This document shows positions 18,818 to 29,428 of a stretch of DNA of 64,000 nt, in pieces. Source of the stretch: Pseudoroseomonas cervicalis (GTDB lineage: Bacteria > Pseudomonadota > Alphaproteobacteria > Acetobacterales > Acetobacteraceae); contig NZ_JAUTAJ010000004.1 in the NCBI RefSeq assembly GCF_030818485.1, positions 2,087,001-2,151,000 of the forward strand. The letters are read 5' to 3'. Under the pieces are notes generated by a model, which saw only the letters and a list, made by a program, of their open reading frames with translations, did not search any database and was not told the DNA's origin. The translations under genes were made by a program, and so were the position numbers. Position 1 is the stretch's first letter; every line of letters begins with the position of its first letter.

Positions 18818-19258
18818 TCAGCCGAACCAGAGGCGGTCGGCGGCCTCGGCCGGGCTGCGCAGCAGGCGGCCCAGCGCCTGGGCCAGCTCCTCCCGGCTCG
18901 GCTCCGGCGCATCCTCGGTGGGGTCCAGCACCGCGGCGGCGTCGAAGCCGATGCAGGCCTCGGGCTGCAGGCTCAGATGCAGGGCCAGGGCGGCGGCCAG
19001 CGAAGCCAGCTCGGCCTGGGGCGGGGTTTCGTCCCAGCCCGGCAGGGTGGCGTTGAAGGCCAGCTGCGCCGCCTGCTCGGCCAGGGCGGCCGGGGCGGCG
19101 GACCAGGCCGGCAGCGCGCCCTCGGCCAGGGAGGATGGCGCGGCGGGCGAGGCCGGCGCCGAGGCGGCAGCCGCGGCGGGGCCGGTCCAGGAAATGGCCA
19201 TCGGCACGGTGGTGGGCCATTCGGCGGGCAGCGGCATGTCGTGCGGCGAAAGCGGCAT
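18818..19258 (-). CDS. Hypothetical protein
   Basis: A GGAGGA site 7 bp upstream sets the start at ATG 19258, giving 146 residues (MPLSPHDMPLPAEWPTTVPM onward). The N-terminal third is Ala/Pro-rich. The rest is moderately helical, with FNATLPGWDETPPQAELASLAAALALHL and a C-terminal SPAEAADRLWFG. There is no signal peptide, membrane segment or motif that I recognise. The clear ribosome-binding site and normal codon use support expression. It is convergent with the ABC operon and divergent from a phosphatase gene. Confidence 0.5.
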   Translation of the reverse strand: MPLSPHDMPLPAEWPTTVPMAISWTGPAAAAASAPASPAAPSSLAEGALPAWSAAPAALAEQAAQLAFNATLPGWDETPPQAELASLAAALALHLSLQPEACIGFDAAAVLDPTEDAPEPSREELAQALGRLLRSPAEAADRLWFG

Positions 19259-19457
19259 CCTGCGCTCCTCCACCCCCCACGGGGGTGCGTCAGGCGGTGG
19301 CGGGACTGGCCCCACGGCACCGCGTCCTTCTGTCGGGGCGCAGCATCACTCCGTTTCGGTAAAGTTACGGTAAATCGAGGCGGACCCGCCGTGCCGCGCG
19401 GCGCGGCGGCGGGAGGGGCGGATTTCCTCGGCCGGGTTTCTGCTCTACAGCAGCCGC

Positions 19458-20090
19458 GTGACCCCGACCCGCTTCTTCCTGATCCGCCACGCCATCGTCG
19501 AACCCTCCGCCCGGGTGGTGATGTATGGCGACATGGACGTCTCCATCTGCGCCCTGGCCCTGGCGCAGGAGAGCGCCGCCTATCGCTGGCTGGCCCAGCG
19601 CCTGCCGGAAGGGGCGCGCTGGTTCCACACGCCGCTGTCGCGCACCCGCGCCACGGCCGAGGCGATCTTCGCCGCCGGCTACGCCGCGCCGGTGATGAGC
19701 GTCGAGCCGCGCTTCGCCGAGCAGCATCTCGGCCAGTGGCAGGGCATCACCCATGAGGCGCTGACCGAGCTGCTGAACGACCCGCCCCACCCCTTCTGGC
19801 CGCATGGCGCCTTCGAGCGCCCGCCCGGCGGCGAGAGCCTGCAGGACGTCATCGGCCGCGTCGGCCCCGCTTTGGAAGAGATGGCCGAGGCGCTCGAAGG
19901 GCAGGATGTGGTGATCGTGGCGCATGGCGGCTCGATCCGCGCCGCACTCGCCCATGCGCTGCGGCTCGACCCGCACCAGGCCTTCCAGCTCTCGGTGAAG
20001 AACCTGTCCCTGACCCGGCTGGAGAAGCATGGGGCGGATTGGCGCATCGTCTCGGTCAATGAGGAGCCGCCGGCCGGCGCCAGCGCCTGA
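19458..20090 (+). CDS. Histidine phosphatase family protein
   Basis: The 210-residue product opens with FFLIRHAIVEP, the RHG-like catalytic His motif (here RHA). Typical elements follow: HTPLSRTRATAEAIF, FAEQHLGQWQG, PPGGESLQDVIGRV and the second His in VIVAHGGSIRAAL. Such proteins are phosphoglycerate-mutase-like phosphatases, acting for example on alpha-ribazole phosphate or small phosphoesters. The start is a GTG. With cobS/T only about 6 kb away a CobC-like role is possible, but nothing in the sequence singles it out. Confidence 0.85.
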   Translation: MTPTRFFLIRHAIVEPSARVVMYGDMDVSICALALAQESAAYRWLAQRLPEGARWFHTPLSRTRATAEAIFAAGYAAPVMSVEPRFAEQHLGQWQGITHEALTELLNDPPHPFWPHGAFERPPGGESLQDVIGRVGPALEEMAEALEGQDVVIVAHGGSIRAALAHALRLDPHQAFQLSVKNLSLTRLEKHGADWRIVSVNEEPPAGASA

Positions 20091-20238
20091 CACCGGCGGC
20101 CCGCCGCGCCCCCGGCCGCGCCAACGCCCGCAATTGTGTTGCCGCGCCCGGCCGCGCGCCACCGGCCGGCCGCAACTTGCCCTTGTCATGCCGCAGTCAG
20201 GAGTTCATGTCTCCCCAACAGCTTGGCGGAGGATGCTC

Positions 20239-21108
20239 ATGCGGCGCTCGATCTGCGCATCGGTCTCGGCACGGTCGGTGATGGCCCCGCTCATGGCCCC
20301 CCTGGCCCTGGCGCTGGCCGGAATGCTCGCCCTCGCCCGCCCCGCCGCCGCCCAGGTGGAGGAGCAGGCGCTGGTCGACCGCTCGACGCTGGCCGTGCAG
20401 GAAATGCTCGGCGCCGGCGGCGGCGACAATGCGGCGCATTTCAACGACGCCATCGCCCTGCTGCGCCGGGCGCGCGCGGTGATGGTCTGCCCGCGCATCT
20501 TCCGCGCCGGCTTCATCCTGGGCGGCCAGGGCGGCTCCTGCGTGCTGCTGGCGCGCGACGGCGCCGGCTCCTGGTCCTCCCCCGCCTTCTACGGCATGGG
20601 CAGCGGCAGCATCGGCTTCCAGATCGGCGTGCAGGACGCCATGGTCATGATGATGGTGCTGACCGACAAGGGCCTCTCCGCCCTGATGGACAGCCAGTTC
20701 AAGATCGGCGCGGACGCCTCCATCGCGGTGGCGACGATCGGCGGCGGCATCGCCGGCTCCACCACCGCGGCCGTCGGCGCCGACATCGTCACCTTCGCCA
20801 AGAGCCGCGGCCTCTATGCCGGCATCGCGCTCGACGGCTCGCTGCTGTCGAGCCGCAGCGAGGCCAACCGCGCCTATTACGGCCAGGGCTACAGCGCGCG
20901 GCAGATCGTCATCGACATGGCGGCGCACAATCCGGGCGCCGACCCGCTGCGCGCCGTGCTGCTGCGCTTCGGCGGCCAGACCCCGCCCGCCGGCGCGGTG
21001 CCGCCCGCCCCGGCCGGCCAGGCGGCGATCCCGCCCACCACGCCCGGCTATGAGCCGCCGCCCTCCTACCAGCCGGGCGGCGGGGTGCAGTCCCAGCCGC
21101 TGCGCTGA
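20239..21108 (+). CDS. SYLF-domain lipid-binding protein, exported
   Basis: GGAGG (20228-20232) points to ATG 20239, giving 289 residues. A signal peptide rich in Ala/Leu ends at RPAAAQVEEQ. The SYLF (YSC84-like) domain covers most of the rest: AHFNDAIALLRRARAVMVCPR, GFILGGQGGSCVLLARD, GSWSSPAFYGMGSGSIGFQIGVQDAMVMM, and SRGLYAGIALDGSLL. The family binds phosphoinositides in eukaryotes; bacterial members are envelope proteins of unclear role. The C-terminal 40 residues are Pro-rich. A strong intrinsic terminator follows 24 bp after the stop, so it is probably a single-gene unit. Confidence 0.88.
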   Translation: MRRSICASVSARSVMAPLMAPLALALAGMLALARPAAAQVEEQALVDRSTLAVQEMLGAGGGDNAAHFNDAIALLRRARAVMVCPRIFRAGFILGGQGGSCVLLARDGAGSWSSPAFYGMGSGSIGFQIGVQDAMVMMMVLTDKGLSALMDSQFKIGADASIAVATIGGGIAGSTTAAVGADIVTFAKSRGLYAGIALDGSLLSSRSEANRAYYGQGYSARQIVIDMAAHNPGADPLRAVLLRFGGQTPPAGAVPPAPAGQAAIPPTTPGYEPPPSYQPGGGVQSQPLR

Positions 21109-21131
21109 GCGGAACCCGCCCGACACAAACC

Positions 21132-21162
21132 GGCCCGGGGGCCATCGCCCCCGGGCCTTTTT
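21132..21162 (+). terminator. Intrinsic terminator after SYLF gene
   Basis: GGCCCGGGGG (21132-21141) pairs perfectly with CCCCCGGGCC (21148-21157) over a 6-nt loop, and TTTTT follows. This is a textbook rho-independent terminator. It may also serve the convergent Nudix gene. Confidence 0.9.
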
Positions 21163-21175
21163 CATGCGCCCCTTC

Positions 21176-22033
21176 TCATTCGCCGGCGCGCAGGCCGAGC
21201 GCCAGGCTGCGCCCCTCGGCGCTGTCGGGATCGATCAGCCCCTCGCGCAGGAACAGGTCGATCAGCACCAGATTGACGTTGAACTTGAAGTCATCCGTGT
21301 CGCGCACCGCCTCCAGCACGCGGGTGGCCGGCCACAGCTCGAAATGCTCCACCTCGTCATCCTGCGGCACCGGCGTCACATCCTCGGGGATGTCGAGGTC
21401 ATAGACATGCAGGATGTCGCGCCGCAGCCCCTCGCGCACCTGCATGATGTAGGAGAGGCGCGAGACCGGGCGCGCCCGCGCCACCAGCTCCGGCGCCAGG
21501 CCGGCCTCCTCGGCCGCCTCCTTCACCAGCGTCTCCTGCGGCGAGAGGCCGGCCGGCGTGCCGCCGGCGACGATATTGTCCCATTGCCCCGGCGCCACCG
21601 CCTTGTCGCGCGCCCGCTTGCCCAGCCACAGATGCAGCCCGTCCGGCCGGCGCACCAGCCCGTTCAGATGCACCCCCTGCGCCAGCACGCCGAAGGCCGG
21701 CACGGCGCCGCGGTCCAGCGTGGCCAGCACCGGCCCCTCGGGCTCGGCGCGCACGTCGAAACGCTCGCCGCGCAGCCGCAGATAGCCCGCCTTGGCCAGG
21801 CCCTGCGCCGCCTCGGCCAAAGCCTGGCCGCACGCCGCGGCGCCGCGCAGCCGCGCCGCCAGCGCCACGCCGCGCCCGTCGAAATGGAAATCGCGCGGGC
21901 GGAAGGCCAGCCAGCGCGCCAGGTCGGGGTCGAGCCAGCCCACCTGCTGCGGGCCGATATGGAAGGCCACCAGCCCGGCCGGCGAGGCCAGGTTGTTGCA
22001 GGCGGCGATGTGGCGGGCGAATCCGGTCGTCAT
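21176..22033 (-). CDS. Nudix hydrolase with DUF4743 N-terminal domain
   Basis: The ATG at 22033 (MTTGFARHIAACNNL) gives 285 residues. Residues 1 to about 125 match the DUF4743 region found before Nudix domains in thiamine-pyrophosphokinase-linked proteins. The Nudix box runs GGTPAGLSPQETLVKEAAEEAGL, with the REUxEE-type metal site conserved as KEAAEEAG, and LPEDVTPVPQDDEVEHFELW downstream is typical. The likely substrates are nucleoside-diphosphate derivatives, perhaps damaged thiamine diphosphate as in the Tnr3 relatives, but this is family inference. It is divergent from the Atm1-type exporter, with repeat copy B between them. Confidence 0.88.
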   Translation of the reverse strand: MTTGFARHIAACNNLASPAGLVAFHIGPQQVGWLDPDLARWLAFRPRDFHFDGRGVALAARLRGAAACGQALAEAAQGLAKAGYLRLRGERFDVRAEPEGPVLATLDRGAVPAFGVLAQGVHLNGLVRRPDGLHLWLGKRARDKAVAPGQWDNIVAGGTPAGLSPQETLVKEAAEEAGLAPELVARARPVSRLSYIMQVREGLRRDILHVYDLDIPEDVTPVPQDDEVEHFELWPATRVLEAVRDTDDFKFNVNLVLIDLFLREGLIDPDSAEGRSLALGLRAGE

Positions 22034-22108
22034 GATGCGGGGGTTTTGCACCCGGAGCGCAGGCGGCAACAGGGCGGAAGGGGGTAGGCTTAACAGATTT
22101 TAAGGTAT

Positions 22109-22227
22109 CTTCTTTTTCTGAAGAAAAAGAAGCAAAAAGACTTCTTTCCGTTTGATGTCCCGCCTCAGGCCTGAATCGGGACGCCAAACTGGTAAAAGTT
22201 TTTTGGTTCTTTTTTTCAAAAAAGAAC
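22109..22227 (+). repeat. AT-rich two-hairpin intergenic repeat, copy B
   Basis: The left hairpin [28 protein letters not shown] (22109-22132) and the right hairpin GTTCTTTTTTTC-AAAAAAGAAC (22206-22227) bracket a GTCCCGCC-GGGACGCC inner stem. The right half, CGGGACGCCAAACTG then AAAGTTTTTTGGTTC, matches copy A almost exactly, while the CTGTCAGG core is missing. This copy lies between two divergent genes, so it cannot simply be a terminator for either neighbour. Confidence 0.85.
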
Positions 22228-22307
22228 ATCTTTGTTGTCTTCTCCCGGCGTTGCCAGCCTCCCCCCGGCCGTCCATGTAACGGGCAACGTTCCGGAGACT
22301 TCCCCCC

Positions 22308-24182
22308 GTGATTGCCTCTTCCCGCCCACGCGGGCATTTCCACACCCTGCTGACCCTTGCCCCCTATCTCTGGCCGAAAGGCGAGACGGGGCTGCGCGCG
22401 CGGGTCGTCATCGCGCTGGTGCTGATGGTGCTGGCCAAGGGCGCCAATGTGCTGGTGCCGATCGTCTATGCCCGCGCGGTGGATGCGCTGGGCCCCAAGG
22501 GCGGCACCACCGCCGCCATCGCCACCGTGCCGGTGGCGCTGGTGCTGGGCTATGGCCTGCTGCGCATCACCTCCTCCTGGATGGCGGAGCTGCGCGACGC
22601 CGTCTTCACCCGGGTGCAGGCGCGCGCCGGGCGCGTCATCGCGCTGCAGGTGTTCCGCCACCTGCATGCGCTCTCCTTGCGCTTCCATCTGGACCGGCAG
22701 ACCGGCGGCATGAGCCGGGTGATCGAGCGCGGCACGCGCGGCATCAACTTCGTGCTCGACTTCATGCTGTTCAACATCGTCCCCACTTTGATCGAGATCC
22801 TGCTGGTGGCGGCGATCCTGTGGGGCATGTTCGACGCGTCCTTCGCGCTGGTCACGCTGCTGACCATCGGGCTCTATATCGGCTTCACCCTGGTCTTCAC
22901 CGATTGGCGCCTGCGCTTCCGCCGCGCCATGAACGAGATGGACCAGGAGGCCAACACCAAGGCCATCGACAGCCTGCTGAACTACGAGACGGTCAAGTAT
23001 TTCGGCAATGAGAAGCATGAGGAGCGCCGCTACGACGCGACGCTGGCGCGCTACGAGCAGGCCTATACCCGCTCCGAGGTGACGCTGAACTACCTCAACA
23101 TGGGCCAGGCGGCGATCATCGCCGTGGGGCTGACGGCGGTGATGCTGATGGCGGCGCAGGGCGTCGCCGCGGGCCGCATGTCGGTGGGCGATTTCGTGCT
23201 GGTGAACACCTACCTGATCCAGCTCTATCTGCCGCTGAACTTCCTGGGCTTCGTCTATCGCGAGCTGAAGCAGGGGCTCGTCGACATGGAAGCCATGTTC
23301 ACCCTGATGCGGGAGAAGCAGGAGGTGGCGGATGCGCCCGGCGCGCAGCCTTTGGCCGCCGGCCCCGGCGAGCTGGTGTTCGAGGATGTGCGCTTCGGCT
23401 ACCGCCCCGACCGTACCATCCTCAAGGGTGTCTCCTTCACCGTGCCGGCGGGGCGGACGCTGGCCATCGTCGGGCCGACGGGGGCGGGCAAATCCACCAT
23501 CTCCCGCCTGCTGTTCCGCTTCTACGACCCGCAAGCGGGCCGCATCCTGCTGGATGGCCAGCCGATCGGCGCGGTGACGCAGGAGAGCCTGCGCCAGGCG
23601 ATCGGCGTGGTGCCGCAGGACACGGTGCTGTTCAACGACACCATCCGCTACAACATCGCCTATGGCCGCCCCGATGCCGAGCCGGAGCTGATCGAGGCCG
23701 CCGCCCGGCTGGCCCAGGTGCATGATTTCGTCATGCGCCTGCCGGAGGGCTACGACACCCGGGTCGGCGAGCGCGGGCTGAAGCTCTCGGGCGGCGAGAA
23801 GCAGCGCGTCGCCATCGCGCGCACCATCCTGAAGGATCCGCGCGTGCTGATCCTGGACGAGGCGACCAGCGCCCTCGACACCCGCACCGAGCAGGAGATC
23901 CAGGCGGCGCTGAAGCGCGTCTCCACCGGCCGCACCACGCTGGTGATCGCGCACCGCCTCTCCACCGTGGTCGATGCGGATGAGATCATCGTGCTGCAGG
24001 ACGGCCAGATCGCCGAGCGCGGCGGCCATGCCGAGCTGATGGCCCGGGACGGGCTCTACGCCCAGATGTGGCGCCGCCAATCCGAGGCGGTGGCCGCCGC
24101 CGAGGCCGCCGCGGCGGCGCAGGAGGCGGCGCGCGCCGCCGGCGTGGAACCGGGCGCCAAGCCCGCCAACCCGCCGAGCTGA
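22308..24182 (+). CDS. Atm1-type ABC exporter (fused permease and ATPase)
   Basis: The 624-residue half-transporter starts at GTG 22308 with GGAGA 9 bp upstream. About six membrane helices fill residues 30-340, including the Atm1/HMT1 signature region NYETVKYFGNEKHEERRYDATL and YLNMGQAAIIAVGLTAVMLMAAQGV. The ATPase domain has GPTGAGKST, VPQDTVLFNDTIRYNIAYG, LSGGEKQRVAIART, LDEATSALDTRTE and IAHRLSTV. Family members export glutathione-linked sulfur or metal species from the cytosol. The C-terminal 35 residues are an Ala-rich tail. It is probably transcribed alone, since a GC hairpin and an A/T palindrome follow. Confidence 0.92.
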   Translation: MIASSRPRGHFHTLLTLAPYLWPKGETGLRARVVIALVLMVLAKGANVLVPIVYARAVDALGPKGGTTAAIATVPVALVLGYGLLRITSSWMAELRDAVFTRVQARAGRVIALQVFRHLHALSLRFHLDRQTGGMSRVIERGTRGINFVLDFMLFNIVPTLIEILLVAAILWGMFDASFALVTLLTIGLYIGFTLVFTDWRLRFRRAMNEMDQEANTKAIDSLLNYETVKYFGNEKHEERRYDATLARYEQAYTRSEVTLNYLNMGQAAIIAVGLTAVMLMAAQGVAAGRMSVGDFVLVNTYLIQLYLPLNFLGFVYRELKQGLVDMEAMFTLMREKQEVADAPGAQPLAAGPGELVFEDVRFGYRPDRTILKGVSFTVPAGRTLAIVGPTGAGKSTISRLLFRFYDPQAGRILLDGQPIGAVTQESLRQAIGVVPQDTVLFNDTIRYNIAYGRPDAEPELIEAAARLAQVHDFVMRLPEGYDTRVGERGLKLSGGEKQRVAIARTILKDPRVLILDEATSALDTRTEQEIQAALKRVSTGRTTLVIAHRLSTVVDADEIIVLQDGQIAERGGHAELMARDGLYAQMWRRQSEAVAAAEAAAAAQEAARAAGVEPGAKPANPPS

Positions 24183-24233
24183 GGCCAGGCGCCACCCGCA
24201 CCGGCCCGGCGCCCTGGCGCGGCGGGACCGGTG

Positions 24234-24257
24234 CCATTTTACAACATGACAAAATGG
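24234..24257. promoter_or_regulatory. A/T-rich palindrome upstream of small hypothetical gene
   Basis: CCATTTT (24234-24240) and AAAATGG (24251-24257) form a perfect inverted repeat around ACAACATGAC, about 70 bp before the next start codon. It follows a GC-rich dyad (GCACCGG with CCGGTGC) and could be part of a terminator for the exporter gene or an operator for the next gene. Confidence 0.4.
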
Positions 24258-24327
24258 AAAGTTTCCCGGGGGTTTTGCCGGACCCTCATCCTGACTATGT
24301 GACCGGACCGTATCAGGAGGGCACCAG

Positions 24328-24597
24328 ATGCAACTCGATCCGCAGGGGGTGGCCCCGGAGGACCTCAGCCACGCCGGTTCCGTCGTGGACAAGGCCATCG
24401 AATACATGATCGAGCAGAAGATCGCGCCGATCTCCATCGCCTCCGCCCTGCTGGGCGGCGCGCTGGGGCTGATGGCGCGTTCGATGCGCGACGAGTCGAT
24501 CGCCAATGTGCTGCGCAGCGCCCTCGCCTCGGTCGAGGCGGGCGAGCTGTCGGAGATGCGGCAATCCGCGCCGCAGCCGGGCTCCGGCAGCATGTGA
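24328..24597 (+). CDS. Small conserved-looking hypothetical protein
   Basis: An 89-residue frame starts at ATG 24328 with a perfect AGGAGG 7 bp upstream, so it is very likely translated. The sequence is acidic at first, then has a hydrophobic helix ISIASALLGGALGLMARSM that may be membrane-associated or a buried helix, and ends in a polar tail. I recognise no domain. It stands alone between the Atm1-type exporter and rpmB, with terminator-like hairpins on both sides. Confidence 0.65.
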   Translation: MQLDPQGVAPEDLSHAGSVVDKAIEYMIEQKIAPISIASALLGGALGLMARSMRDESIANVLRSALASVEAGELSEMRQSAPQPGSGSM

Positions 24598-24603
24598 CGC
24601 GGC

Positions 24604-24670
24604 GGGCGGCCGCGCCCGGCCTGCCGGGCGGCCGCCCCAGGGGGGGGCAGCGCCCTGGGGGGCGGGTTTT
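24604..24670 (+). terminator. Double GC hairpin before the rpmB promoter
   Basis: A long stem (GGGCGGCC with GGCCGCCC, 24604-24637) is followed by CCCCAGGG with CCCTGGGG (24635-24660) and then TTTT at 24667. It starts a few bases after the small gene's stop and probably insulates rpmB. Confidence 0.55.
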
Positions 24671-24684
24671 GCGCCGCAGAATCC

Positions 24685-24713
24685 TTGACTCTCCCCCGGG
24701 GCCGCGCCATACG
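24685..24713 (+). promoter_or_regulatory. Sigma-70 promoter of rpmB
   Basis: TTGACT (24685-24690), a 17-bp GC-rich spacer and CATACG (24708-24713) form a strong alphaproteobacterial housekeeping promoter about 70 bp before the rpmB ATG. Confidence 0.7.
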
Positions 24714-24783
24714 CCCCGTCTGTTTTTCATCTTGGGTGTGCGGTGCTTGCCGCGACCCTGATCGTCCTTTGAAGGGTAGCGCC

Positions 24784-25092
24784 ATGGCTCGCCGTTGCGG
24801 CATCACCGGCAAGGGCGTGCTGACGGGCAACAACGTCAGCCACGCCAACAACAAGACGCGTCGCCGGTTCCTCCCGAACCTGCAGGAGACCTCGTTCTTC
24901 TCCGACGTGCTCGGCACCTCCGTGCAGATCCGCCTGTCGACCAACGGCATCCGCACCGTGGAGCACAATGGCGGGCTGGACTCGTTCCTGCTCGGCACCC
25001 CCGACCGCAAGCTGCCGGCCGAGGCGCTGGTGCTGAAGCGCCGCATCTCCAAGGCGCAGGAGAAGAAGGCCGCCGCCGCCGCGGCCGCCTGA
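24784..25092 (+). CDS. rpmB: 50S ribosomal protein L28
   Basis: The 102-residue basic protein [20 protein letters not shown] with [34 protein letters not shown] and [14 protein letters not shown] matches L28 of alphaproteobacteria, which is longer than the 78-residue E. coli form. It binds 23S rRNA in the large subunit. GAAGGG precedes the ATG. It has its own promoter and a strong terminator, so it is a single-gene unit; no rpmG (L33) gene follows. Confidence 0.97.
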   Translation: MARRCGITGKGVLTGNNVSHANNKTRRRFLPNLQETSFFSDVLGTSVQIRLSTNGIRTVEHNGGLDSFLLGTPDRKLPAEALVLKRRISKAQEKKAAAAAAA

Positions 25093-25133
25093 TCCTTCGG
25101 GACGCTGCCGGCGGCCCCGCCGCCGGATGAGAC

Positions 25134-25164
25134 AACGCGCCATGCCCCGCATGGCGCGTTTTTT
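25134..25164 (+). terminator. Intrinsic terminator of rpmB
   Basis: AACGCGCCATG (25134-25144) pairs perfectly with CATGGCGCGTT (25150-25160) over a 5-nt loop and runs into TTTTTT. Confidence 0.92.
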
Positions 25165-25274
25165 CATGCCCTGCCGCCAGCGCGGCCCGGGGCCCGCCAC
25201 TCCGGCGGCGGTTTTTTCTCGATTTCGTGCGCTGGCTTTACCTTTGCTTAACCGGCATGGCCGAGCATCGGCAC

Positions 25275-26027
25275 ATGTCTCAATTTTTGTCCGTCTCCTT
25301 CGGCCTCCTGCCCTGCCTCGCCGGCGCTGCCTTCTGGCAGTGGCGCCGCCGCCGGCAGGCCGAGACGCGCGCCACCCGGGTGGAGGCGGCGCTGGCCGAG
25401 CGCGGCCGGCAGCTCGATCTCTTCGCGCAGGAGCTGCACGGGCTCGGCCTGACGCTGATGGGCGAGGCCGGGCGCGAGCAGCGGCTGGAGCGGCAGGCGC
25501 GGGCACTGCTCGGCCTCGCCGCCGATGTGCATGACACCGCCGGGGCCCAATCCGGCCCGCGCGTGCTGAAGGAGGAGCGCATCGCCCTCGGCCCGGTGCT
25601 GCAGGAGGCGATCGAGCAGGTCTCGCTGGCCCTCGCCCCCGGCCGGCGGCAATGGTGCGTGGCGCCGGAGCTGCGCCAGGCATCGCTGCTGGCCGATCCG
25701 CGGGCGCTGCGCGGCGCGCTGCGCCAGGTGCTGACCCGCGCCGTGCGCCACAGCCGCGATGGCGACCCGATCGCGCTGCAGCTGGTGCGCAGCGACGAGA
25801 CCATCGCCATCGTGGTGGAGGATGAGGGCGCCGGCCTGCCGGCCGAGGATCTGTCGATGCTGGGCCGGCATTCCGGCACGCGCGGCCTCGGCCTCGGACT
25901 GCTGGTGGCGCGCCAGCTGCTGCACGCGCATGAGGGCGAGCTGACCATCGAGGCGGTGCAGGGCATCGGCGCGCGCACCTGGATGACCCTGCCGCGCCAC
26001 CGGCTGCTGGCCGCCGAGCCGGCCTGA
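25275..26027 (+). CDS. Small sensor kinase-like protein with degenerate H-box
   Basis: The ATG at 25275 gives 250 residues; the ATG at 25257 is an alternative. One N-terminal hydrophobic segment (FGLLPCLAGAAFWQW) is followed by a coiled-coil helix and the sequence FAQELHGLGLTLMG, where the His does not sit in the usual HELRTP context. The C-terminal HATPase_c domain is clear, with the N-box region RGALRQVLTRAVRHS, G1 DEGAGLP and G2 GTRGLGLGLLVARQLLHAHEG. It may be a kinase with a divergent phosphoacceptor or an ATP-binding anti-regulator. No response regulator is adjacent. It is convergent with pobA. Confidence 0.72.
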   Translation: MSQFLSVSFGLLPCLAGAAFWQWRRRRQAETRATRVEAALAERGRQLDLFAQELHGLGLTLMGEAGREQRLERQARALLGLAADVHDTAGAQSGPRVLKEERIALGPVLQEAIEQVSLALAPGRRQWCVAPELRQASLLADPRALRGALRQVLTRAVRHSRDGDPIALQLVRSDETIAIVVEDEGAGLPAEDLSMLGRHSGTRGLGLGLLVARQLLHAHEGELTIEAVQGIGARTWMTLPRHRLLAAEPA

Positions 26028-26037
26028 AGGCGGGTGC

Positions 26038-26088
26038 GGGGGACCCTGTCCCCTGCTGGGGGAGTCTGAGGGGGCAAAGCCCCCTCAG
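26038..26088. terminator. Paired hairpins between convergent kinase and pobA genes
   Basis: GGGGAC/GTCCCC (about 26039-26053) is followed by CTGAGGGGGC-AAA-GCCCCCTCAG (26066-26088). The preceding AAGGCGGGTGC and the GGGGGCAAAGCCCCC stem recur at 50451-50526 in another convergent gap, so this is a dispersed bidirectional terminator unit. Confidence 0.7.
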
Positions 26089-26097
26089 GTCACATGC

Positions 26098-28292
<2,195 letters not shown>

Positions 28293-28371
28293 TTCAACGG
28301 GCTGGCGCGCTGGTGAGACGACAGGGCGGGCCGGGCGCGAAACATTGGCCTCCCCCCGGGAGACGCCATCC

Positions 28372-29376
28372 ATGACGCAGCCTGCCCCCCGCCCCCCTGC
28401 CCTCCGCCGGGCCCGCCTGGCCCTGCCAAGTCTGGTTCTGCCCGGCCTGGCCCTGCTCGGCCTGGCCTGCGGCAGCGCGCTGCCGGCGCAGGCGCAGCCA
28501 GGCATGGCGCCCGCCGAGGCGCCGGCCGGCCGGCCGGGCGAGGGCCTGGCGCCCAGCCCCTCCCAATCCCCCGCCCCGGGCGGCGGCACGCCGCTGCGCA
28601 AGGACGCGCCCGCGCCCAGCCCGGCGCCCGCCCCGGCGCCGCCGGCGCCGCCCTCCCCCGGCGGCCAGGCCGCGCGGCCGGCCCCGCCCGCCCTGCCGCC
28701 CAACGATGCCGATATCGACAAGGCCGCCGCCGTCGCCACCGCGGCGCAACGCGGCATCGAGGCGGCGCGCGCGCTGGAGCGGCTGCACCCCGAGGCGGGC
28801 AGCGCGCCGCCCAGCCTGGCGGACCCGCAGGCGGCGCCGCTGCTGCGCCGGCTCTTCGACAGCGAGGCGGTGGTGGCGCTGCGCCCGGTGGGCCAGGTCT
28901 CCGGCCCGGCGCTGGCCGCCTGGAGCGAGGCCGGGCAGAAGGTGCTGGCGCGCTACGCCGCGCAGCTGCGCGACCCGGCGACGCGCGGCGCCGCCGCCCT
29001 GGCGCTGCAGGAGGAGATCACCCTCGCCACCGTCTTCGTCTTCCGCATCAGCGCCACGCTCTTCGCCCCCGCCATGGCGCGCGCCGCCGCCAACCCGGCG
29101 CAGGGCGATGCGGTGCTGGCGCGGCTGTCACGCGCCTCGGCGCAGAGCATCGGCGGCATGCTGACCATCCTCAGCGATCGCGGGCTGGAGGTGGAGAATG
29201 CGCGGCCGATCGCCGCCGCCCTGGCCGCCGATGTCCCGCTGCTGCGCCCGGCCCTGTCGACCGAGGCGCGGCTGCCGCTGGTCGCCCGCACCGCCGCGCT
29301 GATGGTGCAGCTGCAGGACGAGGCTGTGCGGAGCGATCTGCGCAGGCTACAGGAGCAGCTGCGCGAAGGCGGGTGA
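28372..29376 (+). CDS. Exported Pro/Ala-rich hypothetical protein
   Basis: GGGAG upstream places the start at ATG 28372 (334 residues). A signal peptide (hydrophobic LVLPGLALLGLACGSALPAQA) is followed by about 75 residues of Pro/Ala/Gly linker. A helical C-terminal domain of about 220 residues then begins near DIDKAAAVATAAQRGIEAARALERL. The C-terminal domain has no motif I recognise. It is probably periplasmic or surface-exposed. It lies between pobR and an MBL-fold gene in the same direction, but the gaps of about 80 and 50 bp do not prove an operon. Confidence 0.65.
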   Translation: MTQPAPRPPALRRARLALPSLVLPGLALLGLACGSALPAQAQPGMAPAEAPAGRPGEGLAPSPSQSPAPGGGTPLRKDAPAPSPAPAPAPPAPPSPGGQAARPAPPALPPNDADIDKAAAVATAAQRGIEAARALERLHPEAGSAPPSLADPQAAPLLRRLFDSEAVVALRPVGQVSGPALAAWSEAGQKVLARYAAQLRDPATRGAAALALQEEITLATVFVFRISATLFAPAMARAAANPAQGDAVLARLSRASAQSIGGMLTILSDRGLEVENARPIAAALAADVPLLRPALSTEARLPLVARTAALMVQLQDEAVRSDLRRLQEQLREGG

Positions 29377-29428
29377 GGCCGGACCCCGCCGACGCGCATC
29401 CGCTCTGCTGCTGACGAGGCCTTGCCGC

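Noticed and set aside
22109..22227. Repeat copy B as an ordinary terminator
   Set aside because: It lies between the 5' ends of two divergent genes, where no transcript from a neighbour needs to end.
21399..25052. A reverse-strand open frame of about 1200 codons across the Nudix, Atm1 and rpmB region
   Set aside because: It is antisense to an ABC exporter and rpmB and has no domain-like sequence; it also reads through the repeat copy B.
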